Origin: Calocera cornea HHB12733
Taxonomy: Eukaryota; Basidiomycota; Dacrymycetes; Dacrymycetales; Dacrymycetaceae
DNA: 64,000 nt
Assembly: GCA_001632435.1 (NCBI GenBank)
Contig: KV423922.1
Coordinates: forward strand, 298,628-362,627
Direction of reading: 5' to 3'
A program made the position numbers and the translations under genes. This document shows, piece by piece, positions 1 through 11,228 of the stretch. The notes beneath the pieces are model-generated. The model was not told the origin of the DNA. It did not search any database and saw only the letters and a list, made by a program, of their open reading frames with translations. Numbering within the stretch: the first letter of the stretch is position 1; the number at the start of each line of letters is the position of its first letter.

Positions 1-437
1 GGCGGGAGAAGGGCGGGGGGACAGCATGCCCAGCAGGAAGTAGAGCGGGACGGCCTGCCATGTAAACCCCACGGCCGCTCGATCCGACGGGTGGGGTCAG
101 GCGCAGGGACGCGCCGTCATGTTCCTGATAAGCGCGCTATCTTCCGCTCTTGGAGGAAATGGACATCGCCAGCGGGCCGCGTTGCACATTAGTGGATAGA
201 GGATAAGTACTTGTCATGCTGGTACGAGGACTGACGTCCAGCGTGTAAGTTGGGGGGCAGACAGGGTTCGGAGGGTCAGACAGAAGCGCACAGTTGCTGC
301 TCTGCTTCTTTTCAGGCCCGAACGCTGATGGCACGGCATCGTGTCGATGGCGCAGTAATAAATCCCCTGCCCAGCCAACCCAGTACATAATAATGATAGT
401 GTCCCAAATCATCCAGAAAGCCTCTTCTACGACATGA
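1..437. other. Left edge; possible remains of a membrane-protein gene, unassigned
   Basis: No complete gene is visible. On the minus strand two short hydrophobic stretches can be read, one around 360-420 (a WDTIIIMYWVGWAG-like segment) and one around 20-70 (WQAVPLYFLLGML-like). They lie in different frames with stops between them. This could be the 3' part of a multi-exon membrane protein running off the left edge, or decayed sequence. I could not connect the pieces by convincing splice sites, so no product is given. Confidence 0.25.
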
Positions 438-2732
438 TCAAGCCAAGGTTGGATCGTACTCCGCAAACGCAGCTTTGAACGCCTCGGCCGCCTCGCGCTC
501 CTCGTCCTCCCCCTCGGGGCACGTGCGCCAGTCGATCCGGTCTTCGAGGCCCAGCAGGCGGCCGAGGACCATCCTATGGCCAAACCAAGTCAGCGTCCGC
601 ACACACTGTACCAAAGAGATCGCGAGGTAGCATAGAGAGAGAGAGTCAGCGCACCGTGGGAATTGGAGGTTGAACGGCGGCCCCGGGCGGATATTGTGCA
701 CGAGCACCTTCCCACCCGGCAGCTCGATGCGCAAGTAGTTCCCCTCCCTCTCCCTGCCCGCATCACCGGGCATCTCCTCCTCCCAATCGACGCCCCCCTG
801 CTCTCCCTCACGCCTGAACGCCTCCTCCACTTTCCCCTCCTCGACGAGCTTGAGGGGCACCGCACACACCTGCATGTGCGCGTGCCCGCCCCGCCCCGAC
901 AGCCGCGCGATCTCCCACGAGACGGCGGCGCAGCCGTGGGCCTTGAACAGCGCGCGCAGGCCGGACTTGTATGACTCTAGCTCGGCCGTGATGGGCAGGG
1001 AGATGTCGGGCGGGAGGGAGAGCAGCGTCGGGTGGTGCGTGATGGGGATCAGGAGCAGGTGCCCGCCCCCCGGGATGTGTGTTGGGGACTGGGAGGAGAG
1101 CGGGAGGAGCGAACCCTTGGGGAGGGTGAGGTAGGTCTCGCTCCCGATGGACGTGATCAGGTATTTGGTGATGTTCGGGTTGGACAGGCAGAACCAGCAT
1201 TCGTCCGCTGTGCACACATCATCAGACTCTTCCTCGCCGGGTGCACACGAAAGCGGACTCACGGGCAATCTCCTTCTTTCCTCCCCTCCCCCCGCCCCTA
1301 TTCCGTCCCTTCGCCGCGACCTCACAGTCCTTAAAATAATGTTTCCCGCTCCCGCACGCCCTGCACACGTACCCCTCACTCGGGAGCGCGCCGCCCGTAT
1401 CGCCGAGCTCGGCGCGCTTGGGGCAGTTCTTGACAAAGTGGTCCGCGGTGGCGCCGCACCGCCGACAGGTGTACCCCTCAGGCGGCTTGTCGTTCTCCCG
1501 CGCTTCTGCACGCGATTTGTCGAGCTCGAGCTTGTCAGGGCACGATTGGACGTAGTGCTGCCTTTTGTCAGCTGCTGGGTTCAGCGAGAGAGGAGGGAGG
1601 GCGCGTACGTCAGACGAGTCACATATCCTACAGCGATACCCATCAGGCGGTTTCCCACTCAAATCCGTCCGCTCCTTGCGAGCCTTCTTCCCCTCCCCGC
1701 CCCAGCGGTAGTCCGCATTCCCAGCCTCGGCAGCAGCGATCGCCTCAAACTTGCGCTTGTTCGCGCTGGCTGCACCGTTCAAGTCTTTCAGCTGGGGGGG
1801 TTGGTCGTTATGTTCTTGGGAGGGTAAGGGAGCCTTGGCAGCGGTGGGGAGGTAGGGGTTGGGCACGGCGTTTGGCGGGTTAGGAGGCACTTGCAGTGGG
1901 TTGAGCGAGAAGGCGTAGTAGAACTAGCTCCTTGTCAGCACCTTTCCACAGGTGACTCCGGATACACGCACCCTCTGCTTCTTTCCGCCCTCTCCCCTTA
2001 CGCTCCCCACGCTCACACACCTAGTCCACTCCGTCGCCCCCTCCTCCTCCCAGCCAAACGGCTGCGCCTCGCTCCACACGCCCGACGCGCCCGAGAATGC
2101 ATACCGTGGCCTCCGATGCTTCAGCAGCAGGTCCGCATCGTTCTCCGAGGAGGTAGCAGTGGGGAGGGAGGGAAAGACGAGGGACGGGTGCGCGTGCGTC
2201 AGCAGGATGTGCGTCGTTGCGTGCGGCTCGAGGTCGGCGATATTCAGCGGCGTCGTGGACGAGTCGTACGATACGTGCACGCCTTTCCCGGGAATGTCGA
2301 TGCGGCCGATCCCCTCTGCTGTGTATCAGCCAGAAACACGAGTAGTAAAAGTCCTGGACCTACCTAGTAACGCGAGATTCTTGCAGATCTCCCCGCCCTC
2401 GCCGTCCACCCTCTCCCTAACCTCCCTCGGCACCTCGACATTCGGGCTACTCAGCACGAACGTCGGCGCCGTCACCTCCAGCTTCCCCTCCAGCAGGTCA
2501 CTCAGCCCCTCATTCTCGACGCTCACGCCGAAGCTCGGCGGGGAGAAGAAGTCGCCGATGCAGAAGACGGCGTCGAAGGGTCCGTGCTTGGCGTTGAAGG
2601 TGCGCAGCTTGGTCAGGTAGGAGGGGAGGGCGCCGTGCGCTGAGCCGAGGACCAAGCTGCCGCCGACAATCAGCCACATGCTCACCAGCGGTATAGAGCA
2701 CCTTGTACTCACATTTTTGCGGCGTCCGCCAT
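438..2732 (-). CDS. CWF19-like protein 1 / Drn1 family RNA-processing protein
   Basis: Multi-exon gene. The first exon is only seven codons (MADAAK plus two bases of an Ile codon). It joins after a GTGAGT intron to LVLGSAHGALPSYLTKL, the start of the metallophosphatase-like N-domain typical of Drn1/CWF19L1. The middle holds three CCHC zinc knuckles of form C-x2-C-x4-H-x4-C; the first is restored only by removing a 5' GTACGC intron. The C-terminal part starts with DECWFCLSNPN and continues through HLLLIPITHHPTL and GHAHMQVC, the CwfJ C-terminal domains 1 and 2. The last exon ends FAEYDPTLA. In the family, Drn1 binds the lariat-debranching enzyme and acts in intron turnover or late splicing in the nucleus. 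All inferred joins keep frame and the gene looks intact. It is divergent from the next gene with a 215-bp shared promoter. Confidence 0.9.
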
Positions 2733-2947
2733 GGTATCCAATGCAGACGATATGCAGCCACCGTCGATCCCAAGTCACCGTAATTTCAGAGAGTGCCCGC
2801 CAGCAGGTGGCGTCAGCAGACCGGAAGTCCCTGAGCACGTGACCTTCATTTGGTGCGCGTTGTCCCCACCCGCGTCGTCATCCCTCTCGGTAAGCGACCC
2901 TCCCGTTCCAGCGCCCGCCTTTTCTTGCCCCTCATTTCCCTTGTGAA
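2733..2947. promoter_or_regulatory. Shared divergent promoter with a CACGTG box
   Basis: A 215-bp stretch separates the start codons of the CWF19L1-like gene (minus) and the RAD51AP1-motif gene (plus). It contains a perfect CACGTG palindrome at 2836-2841, a bHLH-type site in fungi, and a pyrimidine-rich stretch leading to the plus-strand start. No TATA box is seen. That it drives both genes is inferred from the head-to-head layout. Confidence 0.5.
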
Positions 2948-5570
2948 ATGGACATCCTCCCCGACTCCGACGAAGAGCGCACCAACGCCGCCCTTGGATT
3001 CTCTGACGACGAAGGCATGGACCTCTTCCCCCCTCCTCTCGCGCCCCTGGGAGTCACACACGATTCCATCTCCGACTTCGTGACGCCGCTCGTGCTGCCC
3101 TCCGTGCCCGCGCCGTTCGCCTTTCCCACCGACTCGAACATATCCGAATTCACCCCCTCGGCCGCTGATGTCCCCCTGGAGAGGAGGTCGAGGGAGCTGG
3201 ACACGAGCCTGTCGAGCATCCAGCTGACAGGGGTGGGCCCATCCAGCGACACTTCCCGACAGAGGCAAGCCGATGCCCCGGTGCATCCCGAGCCGCCGAA
3301 GAAGAAAGGTCCTCCCAAACCGCGCCGTCTACCGCCAATACCGCGAAGCGGTACATCTGTTTCAACTGCGAGTACAGCTGCCTCTACGTCCTCCATTCCC
3401 CTCATGGTACCCACAATTCCGCCTAGCGAACCGAGTCGCTCCACACGCGATGATCATGTCTCCTCCTCGAACAACTCTCCTGCGATACTCCCAAAACCCG
3501 TACAATTCTTTGAAACTCAGTCCTCCGACCGACCTCCCCATTCCAAATCCGCATTCAACCACACCCCAGCAGCGGAGCACGAAGAATACCATCCGATCCT
3601 CCTGCACCCCTCCGACCACAAGAGCAAGGGTCCATCCCCGCCGGAAATGCACGGCACTAGTGACGTGCGTGATACTGCAAAGGAAGAAGCTGCGCGAAGG
3701 AAGAGGAACTTGACCTATACCAGCAGCGCGGAATCAATCCGTGAGTGCTCCGCTCGCTGGTCTCGCCGCCAAGTGTATGCGCCTAACTGTGTTGCAGACG
3801 GTCACCTACCCCCGATTCCTACGAGAAAAGTAAGCCGAGAGGCGTTGTCGACGCGCATTGAGCCGATCGTATTGTCGAGTGATCCGGTGGACGACCGCTT
3901 ACCTGTACCGACCGCCGCCGAACGCGTGAAGATGACGAAACGCAAGAGCACGGACGCGTCGTCCGGGGGCAGGCAGAGGTCGAGAACGCATATAGATGAG
4001 GAGGAGGACGGGAGCGAGTATGAGGACGCGCCTGCGGCCAAACGGAAGCCGAAAGCACGCATACAAGACTCAGAGAGCGAGCCTGAGATGGAGAGCAAGA
4101 AGACGGCGCCGAAGAAGTCCAAGAAGAGGAACGATGAGTTGGGCAGCGAGTTCGAGCCGGAGGCGAAGAAGTCTGCAAGGAAGAGAGGAGCTTCTGCTAT
4201 CACCATCGATAGCGACGAGGACGAGGACGCCGATACATACGAGCCGTCGAAGAGACGCAAGAGCGCGCCTGCAAACTTGCCAAAGCCGGGCAAGCAGAAG
4301 CACCGTATGGCTATGGTGGAAGTTGTCATCCCACTCATGAAGCCCAATGGCCCGCACAAGACGCGCACGACCGAGGAGGTTTCCCTGGCCAGGAGCCGCG
4401 ATGCGAGCCGGGCGGTGCTCACGTCGGAAGAGAGCGACGAGGATGACTCCCATCCGATATCGCACCATCCGTCGCCCGCGCCTGCTACGAAGCGCCGCAA
4501 GTCTGAACCCGCACCGAAGAAGGCTAAACCTGCTACCGCACGCAAGGACAACTTCAAGAGCGCCGAGTTTATCGCGTCGGACGAGGAGGACGGACCCCAA
4601 TCGATCTCGCGGCCTCCCTCGCCCGCTCCCCCTGCGAAGCGCCGCAAGTCCGAGCCGGCGCCGAAGAAGCCCACAGCTGCTAACACGCGCAAGGACAGCA
4701 CCAAGAGCAAAGGATTTGTCGTGTCGGACGACGATAGCCCGTCCGGGGACGAAGCTGCAGCGCCTGTTCCCGTGCCTATGCCAGAACCGAAGGAGGCTGC
4801 CAAGCAGCGCGCGAGGACGGAGCCTAGCAAGGCTGTCACGCCCCCCAGCACACCAGCGAGGCCGAAGGAGACGCCAAGCCAGAAGAGGAAGAGGGAGCGT
4901 GCACGGATGAGGGCGCTGAAAGAACAGGAGGAGCGGGAGAAGGAGAAGGAGCAGGAAGTGGAAGTGGTCGAGATGGTAGAGATCCCTGCTCCAGCTCCAA
5001 AGAAGGAGAAGCACAAGCAGCCCGAAAAAGAGAAACCAGCACCGAAACCAGCGGTGCCAGCTCCGGCCCCTGCCAGAACGACGACGAGCGCGATAGCCAA
5101 GGTATGGGCAAGATGTGTGCACTATGCGGCCGTAGTCTGACGAGGTTGATAGGAAAACGTGCCTCCGCCCAGCAAACCTCCTGCCAAGATCCCTCCGATA
5201 ACCTCCGTAACGCCCAAAGCACTTGTGAAGATGGAAGGAAGTCTGGCGCATAGTATTCCCAATAGTACGCATCGCGTTCCCTATCTGCTTATTCGTATTC
5301 TGACTCTGCTATGCAGAACCGCTCACCCTCTCCACCGGTCGTCGCATAAGATTCGGTCTCTCGAAATCGCTCGGCGGTAAGATCGCACCACTTCATCCCA
5401 AACGCAAGACCCCGCCTCCGCGGGCTCCTCCCGCGCCGAGCAAGAAAAAGAAGGTTGAGAGCGACGCGGAGGATGAAGAGGAGGAGGAAGTGGTGGACAA
5501 GAAGCGTAAGGTTGAGGAGGAGGATGGAGACTGGGAGGAAGGCCGAGCGGAGGTGCTAGTCGAGGATTGA
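2948..5570 (+). CDS. Disordered nuclear protein with a C-terminal RAD51AP1-like motif
   Basis: About 825 residues, almost entirely low complexity: acidic SDDE patches, proline-rich stretches and many basic clusters of nuclear-localisation type (KRKP, KRRKS, KKKKV). An internal unit with RRKSEPAPKK is repeated (around residues 500 and 545). Three introns are supported: 3741-3797 (57 bp, keeps the frame open if retained), 5102-5152 and 5265-5316. After the last intron comes RRIRFGLSKSLGGKIAPLHP, which resembles the (V/I)RxGLSR...K.LHP motif at the C-terminus of vertebrate RAD51AP1 that contacts RAD51. A KKRKVEEE-type tail ends the protein. I infer a chromatin or DNA-repair role from that motif only; the rest gives no fold. 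A different use of the motif is possible. Confidence 0.75.
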
Positions 5571-6750
5571 GGAACACATGTACAACATATACCAGAGCGA
5601 TTATATCCACAAGCACCGAGTGGTCGGTTCGTATGGGGTAGGGAAGCAGACGTAAATGCATTATGTGTCTATGAAAAGCAGCCCAAACAAGCAAAGCTAG
5701 CAAAGATATGTCCACCACCGCGCTATGAGCACCTGCCATAAGATCAGGCACCCAAGCAAGCACAGCAGCCTCGCCCGTTATCCTCCAAGACAGCGCCGGA
5801 TCCAAGACGGACCGGCGCATGTCCCGATCCGAGGCGGCGGGCTCGCTCTTACACAGTTTTGACTCGGAAACCGACAATGCTCAGCCGGAGAGGCTGGGGG
5901 ACCCCCTGCTCCCGCTCCGTCCCTGCGCACTCCGTTTGACGGGAGAGCACGGGTAGGGAGGGGATGAAGGATCCTGTCGGGCGCTTTAAGGACTGTGTAG
6001 ATGCAGATGCAAGAGAGAGGCGAGGAGAGGAGAGAGAGAAAGAGAGTTCAGAAAAGACGCTGGTGAACCAGGAAACCAAATGGGGAGTGCAGACCGAGCA
6101 TCCAACCAGTAGGTTAGCTATGCATTGCAGCAATTGCAGAGACAAGCATGCCCATTGTTGATTAGCCTAGCCAAGCGTCATCAGGACTGCCCAGGAGCAA
6201 CAACTCATGACAGGTCGTGGGATGGGACAAAGGCGCGGCCCGAGGAGTTGATCAGCAAAAACTGTACCTCAGCACATTTGATTCCGCTGGGTTGGCTCCA
6301 TGTGAAAAGCCTAGGCTCGCGAAGGGCTTGTTCAGTCGTCGACCTCGTCTTGGAAAGAGATTTGGTTTGAGGGAACAGACTCACATGCCCGAAGAACGAG
6401 CCTATTCTATCACCACACAACACACCGAACAATTGCTCTATAAGGTAGCTATGTTATCTACTGGGGCGTCTATTTTGCGGCCGCATATATCCGGTGCTGT
6501 ATCGAACCTGAACCTTTGCGCTTCTCACCCGTCATCGGCCCTTTTCGAAGTCTCTCACCTGCTCTTCCCGTATTACATTGGCTCTGCGGTATGATTATCG
6601 GTGTACCGAATACAGAAGAACGATGGATTGGCTCTTTCCCTGCTCATCGCAATCTAGGCACATTCTGCCATTGTTCTGACACCCCAACCCCATCTCTCAG
6701 CGCCTATAAATGCCAGCGCATAATCTCGGGCATCCTGCATACGGGCTAAG
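5571..6750. other. Intergenic; GA-rich tract, no supported gene
   Basis: This is the 3' flank of the preceding gene and 5' flank of the P450. A purine-rich GA tract lies near 6010-6045. An antisense frame at 5323-5877 has two hydrophobic stretches but overlaps the 3' end of the neighbouring gene and shows no family features. Confidence 0.6.
6705..6710 (+). promoter_or_regulatory. TATA box of the first P450 gene
   Basis: TATAAA lies 40-46 bp before the start codon at 6751. The P450 copies at 12599 (minus), 21739 and 24176 also have a TATA-like box 39-63 bp upstream, so the position is conserved in the array. Confidence 0.6.
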
Positions 6751-8756
6751 ATGGACACTCTTCCCCTACCTGCATGGACAATTGGTCTAGGGCTGGTTCT
6801 GGTTATCCTGGTAGCTCGACGCTTGTCTACCGCTAGTCGACCCCTGCCGCCTGGTCCGCAGGGATTGCCCTTTCTGGGTAACTTGTTGCAGGTACCTTCG
6901 AAGCTGCTCTTCCTAAAGCTCGTTGAATGGGCCGACACATATGGTGGGCTAGCCGTATCCATCCATACCAGCGCTAACGAATCGTCTATTCTCCAGGGCC
7001 TATCTATTCCTACAACATTCTGGGCCAGCCAGTCATCATCCTCAGCGGGCTGAAGGAGGCGAGCGAGATTCTTGATCGCACGTCTGCGAAAACGTCAGAT
7101 CGGCCGCGTTTGATCAAGCTCAATGACTACATGTGTTATGGAATGCAGTTTGGCGCTACTCCAGCCAATGATTTGTGAGCGCTCAGCTGTCTAATATGCA
7201 ATTTGATGTTGAGCGCGTTGTGGTCCAGGTGGAGACGGCATAGACGCGCTGCGACTGAGAGGTATGGTTTGCATATCATTACTGTGACATCAGCTCATCT
7301 GTGCCTCATCTATACAGCCTGAATGTCCGTGCTGCCCCAGACTACCAACCTATTCAAGAAGATGAAGCGCGAGTCTTGGTGGAAGGCCTGGTCAACCACC
7401 CGGAAATCGATGCAGTGGAGCACTTCTTCCGACAGTCATTCTCCCTCGGCTGGCGCGCCTTCTTTGGCCTCGAGCCGATCCCGCTTGAAGGACCTAATCC
7501 TGCCGCACCGCTGGACGAGTTCTTCAAAGAGACATTCCGCGCTGCGATGCCTGGAGGGTCGCTCGTGGACATCTTCCGCTTCTTGGATCCGATTATCTCC
7601 AGATCCAAGTTCCTTCGTCGGTGCGCCTTGGATCTGACGTCGGCCTCGTCCTGAGCTGACGAAGGGCGATAGGCAAAGCGAAAAGTTCTATACAGAGGCG
7701 ACAGGGTTCTACGTCTCGGCATTCTCCAAGTCAGAAGTGAGTCAGCGACACCATCTGACTCTTTCCACAAGGGGGTTGACTAACTTCGGCCACGAAGGTG
7801 GAGGAACGGCCATCGATGGCCAGCCGTCTCAAGGAAACCGGAAAGGCGATCGGCATGGATTCGGCGATTGATTGCGGGTGGGCTGTTGGGACCGTCTTGT
7901 ACGTGCTACTGTCTATTGTCCTCGAGTACGCTCTGAGACGACTACAGCTTTGCCGCGCACGACACGGTACGGAATTACACTGTGTTCCTGAGAACGTCTC
8001 ACCCAGACCCGCGCAGATGACGACCCAGGTCCGCTGGTTCCTCGCAGCGATGCTGCTCTACCCCGAAACCGCGGCGGCCGCCAGAGCGCAACTCGACAGC
8101 GTGGTAGGCGACCGACCCCCTCGGTTCTCCGACCACGAGAGCCTGCCGTACATCGCAGCGCTCGTGAAAGAGGTGCTGAGGTGGAGACCCGCGAGCCCGC
8201 TTGTGCTGCCTCACTTGGCGTCGGAAGTGTGTCCTCATGCTGTCTGTTTCGTCGAGTCGTACGACTGATGGGGAGCAGGATATCATGTACAACGGGTACT
8301 TGATCCCGAAGGGGGCCATGATCGTGGCGAACGTCTGGTGAGCAGGTATGATCACCCTCCTACCCCGCCCTGACAGCGCCAAGGTCGATATGCCGCGACC
8401 CCTCCGTCTACGCAGACGGCGACGCCTTCCGCCCCTCGCGCTTCCTCGCGCCCTCCGGCGCCCTCCTGCCCACATCGCCCGAGACGAAGGACGACGGGCT
8501 CGGGTTCGGGTTCGGCCGGCGCGTGTGCGTGGGGCGCGATTTTGCCCAGAACCAGCTGTGGATCACCTTTGCGAACTTGCTCTGGGCGTTCGACTTTGAG
8601 AGCGTGGGTGCGGGTGCGGGCGCGGGTGCGGGTGCGGCGGGCCCGGACGAGAACGCGTTTGTGGATAATGGCGCGGTCGTGTGGCCCGAGCGGTTTGGGG
8701 TAAGGATGAGCCCGAGGTTTGCGGACCTGAGGGAGAGACTCAGGGGCGAAGCGTGA
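6751..8756 (+). CDS. Cytochrome P450 monooxygenase, array copy 1 (intact)
   Basis: About 510 residues in roughly nine exons. An N-terminal membrane anchor (WTIGLGLVLVILVARRL) is followed by the proline-rich hinge RPLPPGPQGLPFLGN. After splicing, the C-helix reads DLWRRHRRAATES and the I-helix reads AAHDTMTTQ. The K-helix ExxR is in VKEVLRWRP, and the heme-binding loop is FGFGRRVCVG with the Cys thiolate ligand. All inferred joins keep frame. The sequence resembles basidiomycete P450s often annotated as O-methylsterigmatocystin oxidoreductase-like; the substrate cannot be read from sequence. Near the C-terminus is a short Gly-Ala repeat (8607-8640) absent from the other copies. It is an endoplasmic-reticulum membrane protein expected to need a P450 reductase. 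Confidence 0.9.
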
Positions 8757-9734
8757 GCATCGGCAGTACGGTATGCAGGCCTGGTTGGTGCGGTCGGTAT
8801 CCTCTTTCACTTGTGGCAAAGAGGACACCCCGCTCTGGTCAGGTAGGGTGCGTGTGAATCGTAAAACGCTGTTGAGCCAGAACATCGGACGAATTGAAAG
8901 AGAGGTCGACACGTCGGCCTGGGACTGCGTCTCTGGAAACTTAACCCCCGGAAGAGCAGGGAGCCTGGGGCCGGGCGGGAGAACGGTCTCCCAAACGCCC
9001 AACCCCCAAAAACACCGTTGCAACCCAGAGCTTCAGCGCACCACGATCCTGTTCCGAGCTGTACTGTATGTATGTCCCACATCACAGACCCACGGGCGCG
9101 GTGAGGTGCCAGCGTGCCAACGTGCCCGTGCGCGAAGAGAGGTTCCTAGGAGCTGGACGGTCCGCTGGAGCACGCGGAGCACGCGCATGTCGAGTCCGTC
9201 CGGGGTGATGAGGATGACTGGTCTGCCCCCTGACAGCGCATCGCGGCCGCGTACTGTGCTCGCCTATCGGGCGCTCACCCGTGCAATGCAATGCAATGCA
9301 ATGCACGCATCAGCAGCAGCAGCAGCAGATAGAACACGCTGGAAGCGAGGGGGCGACGGTGAGAGCGAGGCAGCGTATCTATCGTCCCATGAATCCGGCC
9401 ACAGTGTGCATATGCGGAGGGATTACCCGCTGCGGTGGGGCGGGAGGGGGGCGAGTGTGGGTGTCTGCGTTCTCCTGCCGCGTTGGTGGGTGTATGACGC
9501 TGACTGGTGCTGCAGTAGCAGTGTGAGTCGTTGTTCGCATTCGCTTTGTGCCGGGAGGGGGAAGGGGCGGTGTGGGGGTGGCGCGTGGGAGTGGGTGTGA
9601 TTGGCCCCGGCCGTCCCGTCCCTGCCGCATCCGGCGCGAGTCTAATTGCGGCTGTTGTGCGGGTGGAAAGGCGGAGAGAGACTAGTACCGTTGCTTGCTT
9701 CCCTCCCTCCCTCCCTTCTCCCCACAGGAAAGCG
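8757..9734. other. Intergenic; short microsatellites, probable 5' UTR intron
   Basis: No gene is supported. A TGCAA pentamer repeat (4.8 copies) lies at 9282-9305 and CAG x6 at 9311-9328. A CT-rich tract ending in CCACAG just before 9726 looks like a 3' splice site, suggesting an intron in the 5' UTR of the next gene. Confidence 0.55.
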
Positions 9735-10907
9735 ATGGCTCAACTGTCCCCACCCAGCATCCCCGCCCCGCCCTCGCCCTCCCACGCCTCCTCCCCGTCC
9801 AGCACGCCCAACCCCGCCCCCGCCCCCGCCCGCGCAGGCAGGAAATCCAGCATCTCCTTCGCGCCCCTCCCCTCGCCCGACCGGCCCCGCCAGCGCAGGA
9901 ACAGCATCACCCTCGGCGTCGCAGCCCGCAGCCAGATCCTCCGTTCACAGGGCTCCGCCGCCCCCCCGCGCCCGCACCCGCGCCAGCACGTGCCCGGCCA
10001 GCCGCCCCAGATCAACAGGAGACCGCCAAAGGTCGTACATGTGTATGAGGGCGGCCAGGACTGGAGCAGGGATAGGAGGGAACAGGTCGTCGACCTCGGC
10101 GAGCTGGGAAAGAAGCTGTGGAAGAGGTGGAGGGAGAAGAAGGGAGAGCAGGACCCGCCGCGCCCTGGGGCTGGGGCGGGGGCTGGGGTAAGGGAAGGGC
10201 CTGCTCCGGCCGGAGCTGCGGACGGGCAACGCGCGCTGGGGGAGCAGGGCGCTGCCGCTGCCGCTGTTGGGACGGGCAGGCCGGGCAAGGAGATGACTAC
10301 TGCTGAAGCGCGTGCGCTGGAGGAGGACGAGGCGCTGCGCCACCCGCCGCACCCGCACCCGCCTGCGCCCGTGCAGGCTTTGGAAGACGACGACGACGAG
10401 GAAGGGGCGATCGAGGAGGAAGAAGAAGAGGAGGAGGAGGAGGAGGGAGGGCCGACGGCCCAGCCGAAGCCTACGCCCGGGAGCCCGCCGCCCGAGGTGG
10501 GCGAGCTGGACCTGGAGTTGGAGGGCGAAGGCGAAGCTGAAGCCGAGGGAGAAGAGGAAGAGGAAGAGGAAGAGGAAGCTGACGCCGGCCCAGCGCTGGA
10601 CTTCGCTGAGCTGGAGCTCGACGGGCTCCGCTCGGCTCACGGCCCCGACCGCTGGCCCCACACCCGCACCCGCACCAGCCCGCTCCGAAGGCGCAGCGGG
10701 AGCCCCGTGGCCGGCCTGGAGCACGGCCACGGGCGGCATGGGCGCGACGTGCTGGGGTTCGATTATCCCGAGCGAGAGGGGGAGCGGGCGCGGGCGCGGT
10801 CGGACGGGGACGGGGACGGGGCGAGCACGCGCAGTGCCGCGAGCGCGAGCGGCAGCAGTGCTGGTGCGCCGCGTCCGGTGCCGGGGCCTGCGGGGAAGGA
10901 CGTGTAG
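9735..10907 (+). CDS. Acidic, intrinsically disordered protein of unknown function
   Basis: 390 residues without an internal intron. I chose the ATG at 9735 because it follows a probable splice acceptor and gives a sensible N-terminus; an in-frame upstream extension is low-complexity noise. The N-terminal third is Pro/Ser-rich with basic RRNS sites. A short, more ordered segment around residues 95-135 contains PKVVHVYEGGQDWSRD and GELGKKLWKRWREKK. The middle is strongly acidic, with runs of 8-11 Glu. The C-terminus is Arg/Asp/Gly/Ser-rich. No domain is recognised. The high GC and third-position bias match the neighbouring genes, which supports real coding. Confidence 0.6.
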   Translation: MAQLSPPSIPAPPSPSHASSPSSTPNPAPAPARAGRKSSISFAPLPSPDRPRQRRNSITLGVAARSQILRSQGSAAPPRPHPRQHVPGQPPQINRRPPKVVHVYEGGQDWSRDRREQVVDLGELGKKLWKRWREKKGEQDPPRPGAGAGAGVREGPAPAGAADGQRALGEQGAAAAAVGTGRPGKEMTTAEARALEEDEALRHPPHPHPPAPVQALEDDDDEEGAIEEEEEEEEEEEGGPTAQPKPTPGSPPPEVGELDLELEGEGEAEAEGEEEEEEEEEADAGPALDFAELELDGLRSAHGPDRWPHTRTRTSPLRRRSGSPVAGLEHGHGRHGRDVLGFDYPEREGERARARSDGDGDGASTRSAASASGSSAGAPRPVPGPAGKDV

Positions 10908-11053
10908 TGCGATTGGCTTGGCTTGGCCTGGCTTGGGATCAGTATTGTGCGAGGGCCTACGCGCGGTGGGAGAACGAGGGCAGGCTGCCGGTGGACGGTT
11001 GGCATGTGGGCTCCGCTCGCGCGGCCGGGGGGAAGTACAGGACTGACTGTATG

Positions 11054-11074
11054 ATCATCATCATCATCATCATC
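11054..11074. repeat. ATC microsatellite (7 copies)
   Basis: A perfect trinucleotide run lies in the flank between the acidic-protein gene and the P450 pseudogene. A loose run of CCCCGAA-like heptamers follows at about 11176-11212. The 320 bp between the two genes hold nothing else. Confidence 0.8.
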
Positions 11075-11228
11075 CTCATCTCTTTTCGGAATAAGCTATA
11101 AGTTATCTTCCTTGGTCTCCTTTTATCATATCTGCCGACCCCGCGTTGCCCAGGGCGTGCGTGTGCCCCCCATCAACCCCGAACCCCGACCCCCGAACCC
11201 CGAACCCGCACCGCACCCTGCGGCGTGC

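Noticed and set aside
3802..5100. 432-codon antisense frame under the RAD51AP1-motif gene
   Set aside because: A shadow of the Lys/Glu/Pro-rich sense frame; the composition is Ser/Gly repeats with no motif.
5323..5877. Antisense frame with two hydrophobic stretches
   Set aside because: It overlaps the last exon of the neighbouring gene, its C-terminal half is Pro-rich shadow, and no splice sites support it.
8773..9600. 275-codon plus-strand frame after the first P450
   Set aside because: No codon bias or motif; it crosses two microsatellites and is not bounded by splice signals.
9740..10739. Antisense frames under the acidic protein gene
   Set aside because: Caused by high GC third positions; the opposing frame carries the acidic runs and the spliced start.
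11176..11212. CCCCGAA heptamer run as an interstitial telomeric repeat
   Set aside because: The heptamer differs from the fungal telomere unit and the copies are irregular.
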